Shown here: positions 43,607 through 52,036 of the stretch, one piece after another
Layout of the letters: every line of letters begins with the position of its first letter
How positions within the stretch are numbered: position 1 is the first letter of the stretch
Assembly: GCA_046582185.1 (NCBI GenBank)
Contig: JAYGEX010000019.1
Coordinates: 273,608-337,607, forward strand
Direction: 5' to 3'
From: GCA-002726655 sp046582185
GTDB taxonomy: Bacteria; Pseudomonadota; Gammaproteobacteria; Pseudomonadales; Azotimanducaceae
DNA length: 64,000 nucleotides
The notes under the pieces: generated by a model
What the model saw: the letters and a program-made list of their open reading frames with translations, nothing else
The model's database searches: none
Told to the model about the DNA's origin: nothing
Translations under genes and position numbers: made by a program

Positions 43607-44323
43607 CTACGCTGAGCTTGACGATTCAAGAATCGTAAGTACCCGGTCGGGATAATCACAAAAGACGCCGTCAACCCCAATCTTAATCATGTGTTCTATG
43701 TCATGAGATTTGTTAACGGTGTATACCAATACCTTAAGGCCCTTTGCATGCGCCGCGGAAATGATGCTTTCACTGACCAGCTTTAATGGCAAATTAATCG
43801 CGTAGGCGGACAGATTAGTAGTTCTCTTGAAGTAGTCGGGTATCTCCTTGTAAAAGAGGGCGCCCCTCCTGAAATCACTATCCGTCAGCGACAGCTCGCG
43901 GTGATTAAATGACGAGACCAGAAATTGGTCAATATTCCAGCCATTTGGGTCGTTCTCGATACTGCAAATGCCCTTCAGGTAAGCAGAGACAGGAACGGCG
44001 GTATCGGGGCCTTTTAGCTCTATGTTGATTCCACATCGCTGGTCCACGAGACTAACAACTTCATCGAGTGTTGGAATCTGCTGTCCTTCACCTGCGTCGA
44101 GGCTCCTTAAATATTCGAGACTGGCATCCATGACCTCACCCTTGCCATTCGTTGTTCGCTCCAGAGAATCGTCATGGATCACCAATAATTCTCCCTCCAC
44201 TGCGTAGACATCGAGTTCTATCCAATTACAGCCGAGTTCAATTGCCTTCTCAAAAGATTGGAGGGTATTTTCAGGTTCATAGCCACTGGCGCCGCGATGC
44301 CCTATGCAGAAGAAGTTGCTCAT
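43607..44323 (-). CDS. ugpQ: Cytoplasmic glycerophosphodiester phosphodiesterase
   Basis: The 238-residue TIM-barrel enzyme has GHRGASGYEPENTLQSFEKA (catalytic HR and NT), ELDVYAVEGELLVIHDDSLE (acidic metal ligands and second His) and a final GVDGVFCDYPDRV. It releases glycerol-3-phosphate from deacylated phospholipids. There is no signal peptide, as in UgpQ rather than GlpQ. Confidence 0.9.
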   Translation of the reverse strand: MSNFFCIGHRGASGYEPENTLQSFEKAIELGCNWIELDVYAVEGELLVIHDDSLERTTNGKGEVMDASLEYLRSLDAGEGQQIPTLDEVVSLVDQRCGINIELKGPDTAVPVSAYLKGICSIENDPNGWNIDQFLVSSFNHRELSLTDSDFRRGALFYKEIPDYFKRTTNLSAYAINLPLKLVSESIISAAHAKGLKVLVYTVNKSHDIEHMIKIGVDGVFCDYPDRVLTILESSSSA

Positions 44324-44567
44324 GTCTCTCAGATCTCAGCTCTCAGCTCTCAATAATAGGGAGGTAGTTTACTTAATGCGGCTTAAATCTTCAGTAGCAG
44401 GTGGCATCGAGGGTAATATTGGGTCGTTCGGATCCATCCACAAGTCAACCAGAAGTTATTCTTTTAGCGTTCTTGCCTCGCTGGCAAACTACAGTTGAGA
44501 TACAATCGTAGCTACTGTGGTCGGAATCGATCATATGGCAGTTGTTCGCATCATGCTCAGGAAGTAA

Positions 44568-46496
44568 ATGTCTTACCAGGTACTAGCAAGAAAATACCGT
44601 CCTTCGACCTTCAAGGAACTTGAGGGTCAGGAGCATGTTTTGCGTGCACTCATAAATGCCCTGGACAAAAATCGCCTGCACCACGCGTATCTGTTCGCTG
44701 GCACTCGTGGCGTTGGCAAGACCACAATCGCTCGAATACTTGCAAAATGCCTGAATTGTGAAAATGGAGTGACATCTGAACCCTGTGGGGCTTGCGGGTC
44801 TTGTTTGGAAATTGGCGAGGGCCGTAGCGTAGACCTTATCGAAGTAGATGCAGCATCCCGTACCGGCGTTGATGATATGCGGGAGTTGCTGGATAACGTT
44901 CAATACATGCCCACCGCAAGCCGATTTAAGGTCTATCTCATTGATGAAGTGCATATGTTGTCCAAGAATGCATTCAATGCGATGTTGAAGACTTTGGAAG
45001 AGCCACCGGAACACGTTAAGTTTCTGTTTGCTACAACAGATCCAAAGAAGCTGCCAGTAACTGTCCTGTCCCGGTGTTTGCAGTTCAACTTAAAGAATTT
45101 ATCCCCAGAGCGGATCGTAAATTATCTGACGAAGATCCTGCCATTAGAGGCGGTTGATTTCGAAGAAAATGCACTATGGCAATTAGGTCGAGCTGCCGAT
45201 GGCAGTATGCGCGATGCACTGAGTCTGACAGACCAGGCGATTTCATTTAGCGACAACTCCCTAACTGCCGATACCGTCAAAACCATGCTTGGCAGCATTG
45301 ATCAGCAAGAAGTGTACGAACTGTTGGACGCCCTCATCTCGAAGGATGGTGAGCGGATGCTGCAAAAGATAAGTCATGTCGCTCAATTTGCGCCGGACTA
45401 TATGGCCATGCTTGATGAATTGCTCGGAGTCTTACACCGAATAGCTATTGCTCAGGCGGTTCCTGCAGGCATTGATAATAGCCAGGGTGATCGAAAGCTG
45501 GTGTTGGCTATTGCGGAGGCTATTTCCCGGGAAGAGGTGCAGCTGTTCTATCAGATAGGTTTGATTGGAAAGCGTGACCTACCTCTGGCGCCGGACCCTC
45601 GTAGCGGTTTTGAGATGATCCTGCTGCGCATGCTTTCGTTTACGCCCAATGCTGCTGGTGACGATGAACCCGATACCGGCGGATCAGCAACAGGAGGTGC
45701 TGGCTCAGGGAGCGCCAAGGCGAGTCCAGTTGCCGGCCTCCTATCTACAATTAATAGCTCTGCAACTAATAGCTCTGCACTTAATAGCAGCTCTGTAGCG
45801 TCACAGCCTGATAAAAAGATTCAGGCGCCACAGGAAACTGAGCAGAAGTTAAGCGTCAATCCTGCGCGGGCAGCATTGGACGTGGTCAATGGTAAGAAGA
45901 CATCATCTGCCAAAGTTATTGGCTCAAGTCAGGCCCCGGAGGCAAACACAGGTACGGAAAAAGTTGTCGAGTGTCATAAGGAGATTCCCGTTAAGAAAAG
46001 TCTCGTTAAGAAAAGCCCCGTTGAAGATCTTGAGCATTCAACATTGGCGTCCGAGAAGCACATAGCAGAAGAAAGTGTGACTCAAGAACAGGTGCGTGAG
46101 GCTGATGGCGAGCATTGGCACATATTATTGGCGCACCTGGCATTGAGCGGCGTCACTCATTCGCTGGCAACAAACTGTATACTTGAACGTCAGGATGATA
46201 TGCGCATACATCTTAAATTGAGTGAGCATCATGCCAGCATGTGGAACAAGACGCATGAAGCAAGAATCTCCCAGGCGCTTACAAAATACTTTGGACGAAC
46301 CATGATGGTGAGTATCGAAGTTGGTACGACCGAAGCAGAGACACCGGCGATGATTGATCAGCGGCAATATGCTGAGCGACATGCGAAAGCGGTTGTGGCA
46401 ATCGAGAACGACGAGAACATTAAGAAACTCATTCAAACATTCGGTGCTACGCTTAACCGTGAAAGCATTGAGGCTTTGGGTGGGCAACAGCCATGA
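44568..46496 (+). CDS. dnaX: DNA polymerase III subunits gamma and tau
   Basis: The 642-residue clamp-loader ATPase has Walker A GTRGVGKTT, zinc cysteines CLNCENGVTSEPCGACGSC, Walker B LIDEVHMLS and an arginine finger region VLSRCLQF. From about residue 365 a poorly conserved linker (with a short NSS repeat) joins the C-terminal tau domain that binds the polymerase alpha subunit. I see no A-AAA-AAG slippery heptamer in frame, so a programmed frameshift to make gamma is not evident. AGGAAG precedes ATG. Confidence 0.95.
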   Translation: MSYQVLARKYRPSTFKELEGQEHVLRALINALDKNRLHHAYLFAGTRGVGKTTIARILAKCLNCENGVTSEPCGACGSCLEIGEGRSVDLIEVDAASRTGVDDMRELLDNVQYMPTASRFKVYLIDEVHMLSKNAFNAMLKTLEEPPEHVKFLFATTDPKKLPVTVLSRCLQFNLKNLSPERIVNYLTKILPLEAVDFEENALWQLGRAADGSMRDALSLTDQAISFSDNSLTADTVKTMLGSIDQQEVYELLDALISKDGERMLQKISHVAQFAPDYMAMLDELLGVLHRIAIAQAVPAGIDNSQGDRKLVLAIAEAISREEVQLFYQIGLIGKRDLPLAPDPRSGFEMILLRMLSFTPNAAGDDEPDTGGSATGGAGSGSAKASPVAGLLSTINSSATNSSALNSSSVASQPDKKIQAPQETEQKLSVNPARAALDVVNGKKTSSAKVIGSSQAPEANTGTEKVVECHKEIPVKKSLVKKSPVEDLEHSTLASEKHIAEESVTQEQVREADGEHWHILLAHLALSGVTHSLATNCILERQDDMRIHLKLSEHHASMWNKTHEARISQALTKYFGRTMMVSIEVGTTEAETPAMIDQRQYAERHAKAVVAIENDENIKKLIQTFGATLNRESIEALGGQQP

Positions 46497-46530
46497 GCGA
46501 AATAACCGCCATAAATTGGGATGAGATGAA

Positions 46531-46881
46531 ATGACAGTGAAAGATGGGCTTGGCGGATTGATGAAGCAGGCTCAAGAAATGCAGGAAAAAGTCCAGAAGA
46601 TCCAGGAAGAGATTGCAAATGCGATCGTAAATGGCGAATCAGGTGCTGGTTTAGTGAAGGTGGTCATGACCGGTCGTCACGATGTTAAGCGAATAGAAAT
46701 TGATGACAGCCTCTTGACCGCGAAGACACTTGCGTCAGATGGCAAGGAAGTTTTAGAGGATCTGATATCGGCAGCAATGAATGATGCCGTGCGAAAAGTT
46801 GAGAACAACCAGAGAGACAAAATGTCCCAGATGACCGCCGGAATGCCCTTGCCGCCGGGTTTTAAATTTCCATTTTCGTAA
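46531..46881 (+). CDS. ybaB: Nucleoid-associated protein YbaB/EbfC
   Basis: The 116-residue DNA-binding protein has the family text GLMKQAQEMQEKVQKIQEEI, MTGRHDVKRIEIDDSLL and a LISAAMNDAVRKVE helix. It lies between dnaX and recR as in most proteobacteria and binds DNA as a tweezer-like dimer. Confidence 0.95.
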   Translation: MTVKDGLGGLMKQAQEMQEKVQKIQEEIANAIVNGESGAGLVKVVMTGRHDVKRIEIDDSLLTAKTLASDGKEVLEDLISAAMNDAVRKVENNQRDKMSQMTAGMPLPPGFKFPFS

Positions 46882-46892
46882 GCTAAATCCCA

Positions 46893-47486
46893 GTGGATAA
46901 GTCATCTATTATTGATCAACTAGCAGAAGCATTCCGTTGTTTGCCGGGTGTTGGCCCCAAAACTGCCCAGAGGATGGTGTTGCATCTGCTGGAACGAGAT
47001 CGCGATGGAGGGAAACGATTAGCCGATCGATTGAACAAAGCCATGGATCAGGTTGGTCACTGCCAATCCTGCCGCAATCTCTCGGAGCAAGACCTGTGTG
47101 ACATCTGCAGCAATAGCGCGAGGGATGATAGTCTGCTTTGCATTGTAGAGACACCCGCAGATTTACTGGCGATCGAACAGTCTGCCAGCTACAGGGGATA
47201 CTACTTTGTACTGATGGGCAACCTTTCTCCCATCGATGGTATTGGGCCTGCCGAGCTTGGCATTGAGCGGCTATTAACTCGCTGTCAGCAAGGCGTCAAG
47301 GAAGTCATCATCGCCCTCGGGTCGACAGTTGAGGGTGAGGCGACTTCCCATTATATTTCGGAAGTGGCCAAACCTCTGGGTATTGAACTTTCAAGAATCG
47401 CGCATGGAATTCCGCTGGGTGGGGAGCTGGAATTCGTTGATGGTGGAACTCTCTCCCATGCACTTCAGGGTCGTAAACGAATCTAA
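46893..47486 (+). CDS. recR: Recombination protein RecR
   Basis: The 197-residue protein starts with GTG, has a helix-hairpin-helix (FRCLPGVGPKTAQRMVLHLL), a four-Cys zinc finger (CQSCRNLSEQDLCDIC) and a Toprim domain (LLCIVETPADLLAIEQS, then EVIIALGSTVEGEATSHY). It works in gap repair with RecF and RecO. Its stop overlaps the rnd start (TAATG). Confidence 0.95.
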   Translation: MDKSSIIDQLAEAFRCLPGVGPKTAQRMVLHLLERDRDGGKRLADRLNKAMDQVGHCQSCRNLSEQDLCDICSNSARDDSLLCIVETPADLLAIEQSASYRGYYFVLMGNLSPIDGIGPAELGIERLLTRCQQGVKEVIIALGSTVEGEATSHYISEVAKPLGIELSRIAHGIPLGGELEFVDGGTLSHALQGRKRI

Positions 47487-48607
47487 TGCCAGCACCGACA
47501 CGTTATATTGATAGCCAGAATCAGCTGCAGTTGGCAGTTGCTGCCTGTCTTCAAAAGCCTGTTATATCCATCGACACCGAATTTGCGCGGTTTAATACCT
47601 ATTACCCCATTGTCGGATTAATACAGATTTATGATGGCGAAATTTGCTATCTGATTGATCCGCTTGGTGTTGATGATTTAAGTCCCCTGGCTGAATTGCT
47701 GGAAAGTCCGGAAGTATTGAAGGTCTTCCATGCCTGTTCAGAGGACATGGAAGTATTCCAGTACTGTATGGGTACCTTGCCCACGCCGGTGTACGACTCG
47801 CAACTTGCAGCTGCCGCATTGGGGGTTGGCTTTTCCTTAAGTTACCAGAACCTGGTTTCCCACTACTTATCCATTACGGTTCTAAAGGAAGAGACACGTT
47901 CGGATTGGCTGCAAAGGCCGCTGTCGGATGGGCAATTGAAATATGCAGCACTTGATGTTATCTATCTGCTGCAAGTTTATGAGAAACAGCAAGTGGAATT
48001 AGAATCCAAGGGACGCGAGTCCTGGGTTAAGGAAGACTGCCAGCTATTATCCCGCGATCTGGGGACAATGGTTGAGCCGGATGAGGCCTACAAGAAACTT
48101 AAAAGCCTGTCACGCCTGAACCGTAAACAGTTATCAGTTCTTAAGGCGCTTTGTGCCTGGCGGGAGGTGAAGGCTCGAGAGTCAAATGTACCTCGTAATC
48201 GTGTCGTCGATCAGAAGTCGCTGATTATTGTCGCTGGTGGAGATATCCTGGACAAAGCGGACTTGCAGCCCATGGCTGATATGTCGCCGCGTCAGGTACG
48301 AAAGTTTGGAGATGATATGTTATTCCTTGCTGAAGAGGCGAGGATGCTCCCTGAATCAGAGTACCCTGAGCTGATCCAGAAGGATGGAGCAAAACTGGAT
48401 AATAAGAAGCTGGGCCACCTTCGTGGCGTAGTGCAGTCTCGTGCCATTGAGCTGTCAGTTGCCCCTGAATTGCTAACCAAGCGGCGCCATCTGGAGAAGT
48501 TACTTAGATCGGTTGATCATGCTGGCAGGTATCAACTACCCAAGGAGCTCCTGGGCTGGCGTGAAAATGCCATTGGCAACAATCTTTTAGAGGCGCTGCA
48601 CGCCTGA
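47486..48607 (+). CDS. rnd: Ribonuclease D
   Basis: The 373-residue 3'-5' exoribonuclease shows the DEDDy exonuclease motifs: ISIDTEFARFNTYYP, VFHACSEDMEVFQYC and YAALDVIYLLQVYEK. An HRDC domain (RKQLSVLKALCAWREVKARE) follows. It trims tRNA and other stable RNA 3' ends. Confidence 0.95.
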   Translation: MPAPTRYIDSQNQLQLAVAACLQKPVISIDTEFARFNTYYPIVGLIQIYDGEICYLIDPLGVDDLSPLAELLESPEVLKVFHACSEDMEVFQYCMGTLPTPVYDSQLAAAALGVGFSLSYQNLVSHYLSITVLKEETRSDWLQRPLSDGQLKYAALDVIYLLQVYEKQQVELESKGRESWVKEDCQLLSRDLGTMVEPDEAYKKLKSLSRLNRKQLSVLKALCAWREVKARESNVPRNRVVDQKSLIIVAGGDILDKADLQPMADMSPRQVRKFGDDMLFLAEEARMLPESEYPELIQKDGAKLDNKKLGHLRGVVQSRAIELSVAPELLTKRRHLEKLLRSVDHAGRYQLPKELLGWRENAIGNNLLEALHA

Positions 48608-48617
48608 GGCCGAATGC

Positions 48618-48905
48618 ATGAATGTTCAATGTGATGTCTATAAGAGCGATAGCAAAGAGGGCGTGTACCTTTATGTTGATCACGATACTGGCCTGGAAAA
48701 AGTTCCACAGGAATTGCTGGACCAATTTAAGCAGCCTGAGCTGGCGCTCTCGTTTACGCTGGATGGGGTTCGTACTCTGGCAAAAGAAGATCCTGTAGTC
48801 GTTTTGAATAATCTCGAATCTCAGGGCTACCATTTACAACTACCCCCTGTTCAGCGATTCATAGCAGAACCGCCGCCAAGCGAATCACCCCTGGAACCAA
48901 AGTGA
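48618..48905 (+). CDS. ycgL: YcgL-domain protein
   Basis: This 95-residue protein has the YcgL start CDVYKSDSKEGVYLYVDHDT and VPQELLDQF. The fold is known but its function is not. It follows rnd, and its stop overlaps the GTG of the next gene, the gene order common in gammaproteobacteria. Confidence 0.9.
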   Translation: MNVQCDVYKSDSKEGVYLYVDHDTGLEKVPQELLDQFKQPELALSFTLDGVRTLAKEDPVVVLNNLESQGYHLQLPPVQRFIAEPPPSESPLEPK

Positions 48906-49339
48906 ATTTCTGGCAGGAAAAGTCGCTGTCTGAAATGAGCGTGCCGGAGTGGGAATCTCTGTGCGATGGGTGCGCTAGATGCTGCCTGCATAAGCTGGAA
49001 GATGAAGAGTCTGGTGAAGTTCACTATACATCCGTCGTATGTAAGTATCTGGATTCACAAAGCAACCGATGTACGTGTTATATAGAGCGAAACTCCCGTG
49101 TACCGGAATGTGTCTGGCTGACGCCGGATACAGCGGCTACGTTTAAGTGGCTTCCCACGACTTGTGCTTATAGGCTTTTAGCCGAGGGTAAGGAATTGGC
49201 CTGGTGGCATCCGCTTGTATCAGGGCGAAACGAAACCGTAGAGGAAGCCGGGATTTCTATCAAGGGGAAGGTGATTTCTGAGGATCACGTTCATCCGGAC
49301 AGCTTCGAAGAGCGAATAATCAAGTGGGTGGAAATGTAG
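48902..49339 (+). CDS. ycgN: YcgN-type cysteine-cluster protein (YkgJ family)
   Basis: The 145-residue protein has the metal-binding Cys pattern LCDGCARCCLHK, then VCKYLD...CTCY and a late CAYRL. Members of the YkgJ/UPF0260 group are thought to bind a zinc or Fe-S centre. GTG start, coupled to ycgL. Confidence 0.92.
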   Translation: MNFWQEKSLSEMSVPEWESLCDGCARCCLHKLEDEESGEVHYTSVVCKYLDSQSNRCTCYIERNSRVPECVWLTPDTAATFKWLPTTCAYRLLAEGKELAWWHPLVSGRNETVEEAGISIKGKVISEDHVHPDSFEERIIKWVEM

Positions 49340-49367
49340 GTGAAGCACTGCTTGTGACAGAACTGAT

Positions 49368-49709
49368 ATGACAGAGATGCTTAACAATCACAGTTATGTC
49401 GTTGCGTGGGGTATATACATTCTTGCGGGAATTGGCTGCTGCGCTGTATGGTGGAAGCTTACCTCATATATTGGTCATAGAGGCTGGAGAGAATTGCAGC
49501 GTGGTGCCATCGCAGTGCTCATATTCACACCTTGGTATACTGCCGAATCGCCAGAATTTTTTGCGCCGGCTAGCCTCGTCCTATTAATGGACCTGATGTT
49601 GGAAGGCGTTGATGCAGGAATGCAGGGCGGCCCCGCGTTATTAAGCTCGGCATTTTTGATGTTAGTCGTCTTGACGCTGCGGCTTATTTATTCTCAGAAA
49701 TTCGCGTAA
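49368..49709 (+). CDS. Small hypothetical membrane protein
   Basis: The 113-residue protein has three or four hydrophobic segments (VVAWGIYILAGIGCCAVWW, GAIAVLIFTPWYT, SLVLLMDLMLEG, SAFLMLVVLTLRLIY). It follows ycgN and precedes the moxR/VWA pair. I recognise no family. A 225-base gap follows, in which I see no further gene or clear signal. Confidence 0.7.
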   Translation: MTEMLNNHSYVVAWGIYILAGIGCCAVWWKLTSYIGHRGWRELQRGAIAVLIFTPWYTAESPEFFAPASLVLLMDLMLEGVDAGMQGGPALLSSAFLMLVVLTLRLIYSQKFA

Positions 49710-49934
49710 ATATTAAGAGTTATTATTCCCATCTATCGCCATCTATTCACGGTGTTCCCGGTCCCCTTGATATGTCTGGGCTGGCAAACTAAAGTAGGTG
49801 CAGCTGTACTCACATGCTCGCTCGCATCTTTATAGTGAATAAGCCGTGGTTTTAAATAGAGACCGCGGTAGTTGTGGGCTTTTGTTGACGTAAACAGGCG
49901 AATCCCTTTAGGCAGTTAATATGGTTATTACAAT

Positions 49935-50798
49935 ATGAAATTTTCCAGTACCAGCACGTATATCGCGACAGATGAACTCCAGATGGCAGTTAATGCTGCC
50001 GTCACCCTAGAAAGGCCGCTGCTTATAAAAGGTGAGCCAGGCACAGGTAAGACCATGCTGGCAGAAGAAGTCGCTGAATCATTGGGTTTGAAATTAATCC
50101 AATGGCATATTAAATCTACGACTAAAGCTCAGCAGGGCTTGTACGAATATGATGCCGTGTCCCGCCTGCGCGATTCTCAGTTGGGCGACGAACGAGTGCA
50201 CGACATTAATAACTACATCAAAAAGGGAAAGATGTGGGAAGCGTTTGACGCCGATGAGAAGGTTGTATTGTTGATTGACGAAATTGATAAGGCAGATATC
50301 GAATTCCCGAACGATTTACTGCTCGAGCTCGACAGAATGGAATTCTACGTTTACGAGACCGGTGAAATTGTGAAGGCAAAGATCAGGCCCATCGTTATTA
50401 TCACCAGTAACAACGAGAAAGAACTGCCGGATGCATTTCTACGTCGGTGTTTCTTTCACTATATCCAGTTCCCCGATCGTGAAACGATGTCTCAAATCGT
50501 CGAAGTACACCATCCAAAGATCAAGCAGGATCTGGTCAAAGAGGCGATGGAGATCTTTTTTGATGTCCGTAAGGTGCCCGGCTTAAAGAAGAAGCCATCC
50601 ACATCTGAACTCATCGACTGGCTAAAGCTGCTGATGGCTGACGATATTCCTGATGAAATTCTCACTAACAGAGATACCACGAAGGCTATTCCACCGTTGT
50701 ACGGTGCATTGGTCAAAAACGAACAAGATGTTCAATTGCTGGAACGCCTGGCGTTTATGAATCGCCGGAAAGCCAGCAGCGGAAGCGGACCCTCCTAA
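49935..50798 (+). CDS. MoxR-family AAA+ ATPase
   Basis: The 287-residue ATPase has Walker A GEPGTGKTML, Walker B VLLIDEIDKADIEF, sensor-1 IVIITSNNEKELPDAFLRRC and a C-terminal helical lid. MoxR proteins are chaperones that insert cofactors or assemble complexes, usually with a von Willebrand factor A protein. The next gene is its VWA partner. Confidence 0.92.
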   Translation: MKFSSTSTYIATDELQMAVNAAVTLERPLLIKGEPGTGKTMLAEEVAESLGLKLIQWHIKSTTKAQQGLYEYDAVSRLRDSQLGDERVHDINNYIKKGKMWEAFDADEKVVLLIDEIDKADIEFPNDLLLELDRMEFYVYETGEIVKAKIRPIVIITSNNEKELPDAFLRRCFFHYIQFPDRETMSQIVEVHHPKIKQDLVKEAMEIFFDVRKVPGLKKKPSTSELIDWLKLLMADDIPDEILTNRDTTKAIPPLYGALVKNEQDVQLLERLAFMNRRKASSGSGPS

Positions 50799-50843
50799 CG
50801 AGAGCTGTTAACACAGGCTGCTAATACGAGTTAAGGTAACACT

Positions 50844-51995
50844 ATGTTGATTAATTTTTTTCTCGCGCTGAAGAAAGCCAGGATTCCGGTTTCTATTACG
50901 GAGCTATTGGCACTTCTTGATGTACTGAAGGCGCGTTTGGTCTATGCAGACATCGATGAATTCTATTACCTCAGCCGCATGGCGCTGGTGAAGGATGAGC
51001 GCCACTACGATAAGTTTGACCGTGCCTTTGGAACTTACTTTAAGGGATTGGAGGACATGGCGAGCATGCTGGCATCCTTGATCCCGGATGAGTTTCTTCG
51101 CCGTGAATTCGAAAAATCATTGACCAAGGAAGAGCTTGAGAAAATTAAGTCTCTTGGCGGCCTCGAGAAATTGATTGAAGCGTTTAAGCGAGAAGTTGAA
51201 GAAGCTGCGCGCGGCGAAGGCAAGGAAAAGGACAAGGAAGGAAAAGGCGAAAACGGCAAGGGCAATGAAGGCAAGGACCGCAAAGGAAAGAAGCGGCGCG
51301 GCAAACGTACCTGGGATAAGCGTGACTACAAGGCTTATGATGACAATGTTGAAATGGGCACTCGTGGACTGAAGATCTCCCTGCGGCGCCTGCGTAAACT
51401 CGCGCGAACCGGCGCAGAAGACGAGTTTGATATTGATACGACCATTGATAAGACCGCGAAAGCGGGTGGGATGCTGGATATTATCATGCGCCCTGAGCGA
51501 CGTAATACGGTCAAGGTTCTACTGATGCTGGACAACGGCGGTTCAATGGATGCCCACGTCAAAGTGTGCGAAGAGTTATTTTCCGCGGCGCGATCAGAGT
51601 TTAAACATCTTGAAACTTTCTACTTCCATAACTTCATCTACGACGGCGTTTGGAAGGAACACAATCGACGCATGAGCGAGCGAATTGATACCTTCGACAT
51701 ACTGCATAAATATCCCCATGACTATAAAGTCATCTTTGTAGGGGATGCGACCATGGCGCCTTATGAGATTACTCATTCCGGTGGCAGTGTTGAGCACTGG
51801 AATGAAGAAGCGGGTGCTATCTGGATGCAGCGAATGATGGATACCTTTGACAAGGTCATTTGGATAAACCCAACGCCTCTTGATACCTGGGAATATTCGA
51901 CTTCCGTAGCGCTTGCGAAGAAGATGGTCGATGATCAGATGTTTCCGCTGACCATTCGTGGCATTGAAAACGGAATGAATTTCCTCAGCAAATAA
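50844..51995 (+). CDS. VWA-domain protein, CoxE-like partner of MoxR
   Basis: The 383-residue protein starts with a helical domain and a Lys/Glu/Gly-rich linker (about residues 115-155). The VWA/CoxE domain has the MIDAS-like LLMLDNGGSMDAHVKV, and FVGDATMAPYEITHSGG near the end. The MIDAS motif reads DxGxS, so the first Ser ligand is replaced. It ends 41 bases before hrpA and probably assists metal-cofactor assembly with the ATPase upstream. Confidence 0.88.
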   Translation: MLINFFLALKKARIPVSITELLALLDVLKARLVYADIDEFYYLSRMALVKDERHYDKFDRAFGTYFKGLEDMASMLASLIPDEFLRREFEKSLTKEELEKIKSLGGLEKLIEAFKREVEEAARGEGKEKDKEGKGENGKGNEGKDRKGKKRRGKRTWDKRDYKAYDDNVEMGTRGLKISLRRLRKLARTGAEDEFDIDTTIDKTAKAGGMLDIIMRPERRNTVKVLLMLDNGGSMDAHVKVCEELFSAARSEFKHLETFYFHNFIYDGVWKEHNRRMSERIDTFDILHKYPHDYKVIFVGDATMAPYEITHSGGSVEHWNEEAGAIWMQRMMDTFDKVIWINPTPLDTWEYSTSVALAKKMVDDQMFPLTIRGIENGMNFLSK

Positions 51996-52036
51996 GCGGC
52001 CACAAAACGGGTCATAACCATACTGGAATTTCTCCC

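Noticed and set aside
44327..44352. CTCAGCT tandem repeat between ugpQ and dnaX
   Set aside because: Only about two and a half 7-base units; too short to support a functional repeat or attachment site.
44568..46496. Programmed frameshift in dnaX to make gamma
   Set aside because: The only A-rich candidate in the linker (GAT AAA AAG near 45810) does not offer the A-AAA-AAG slip with re-pairing, and no supporting stem was evident.
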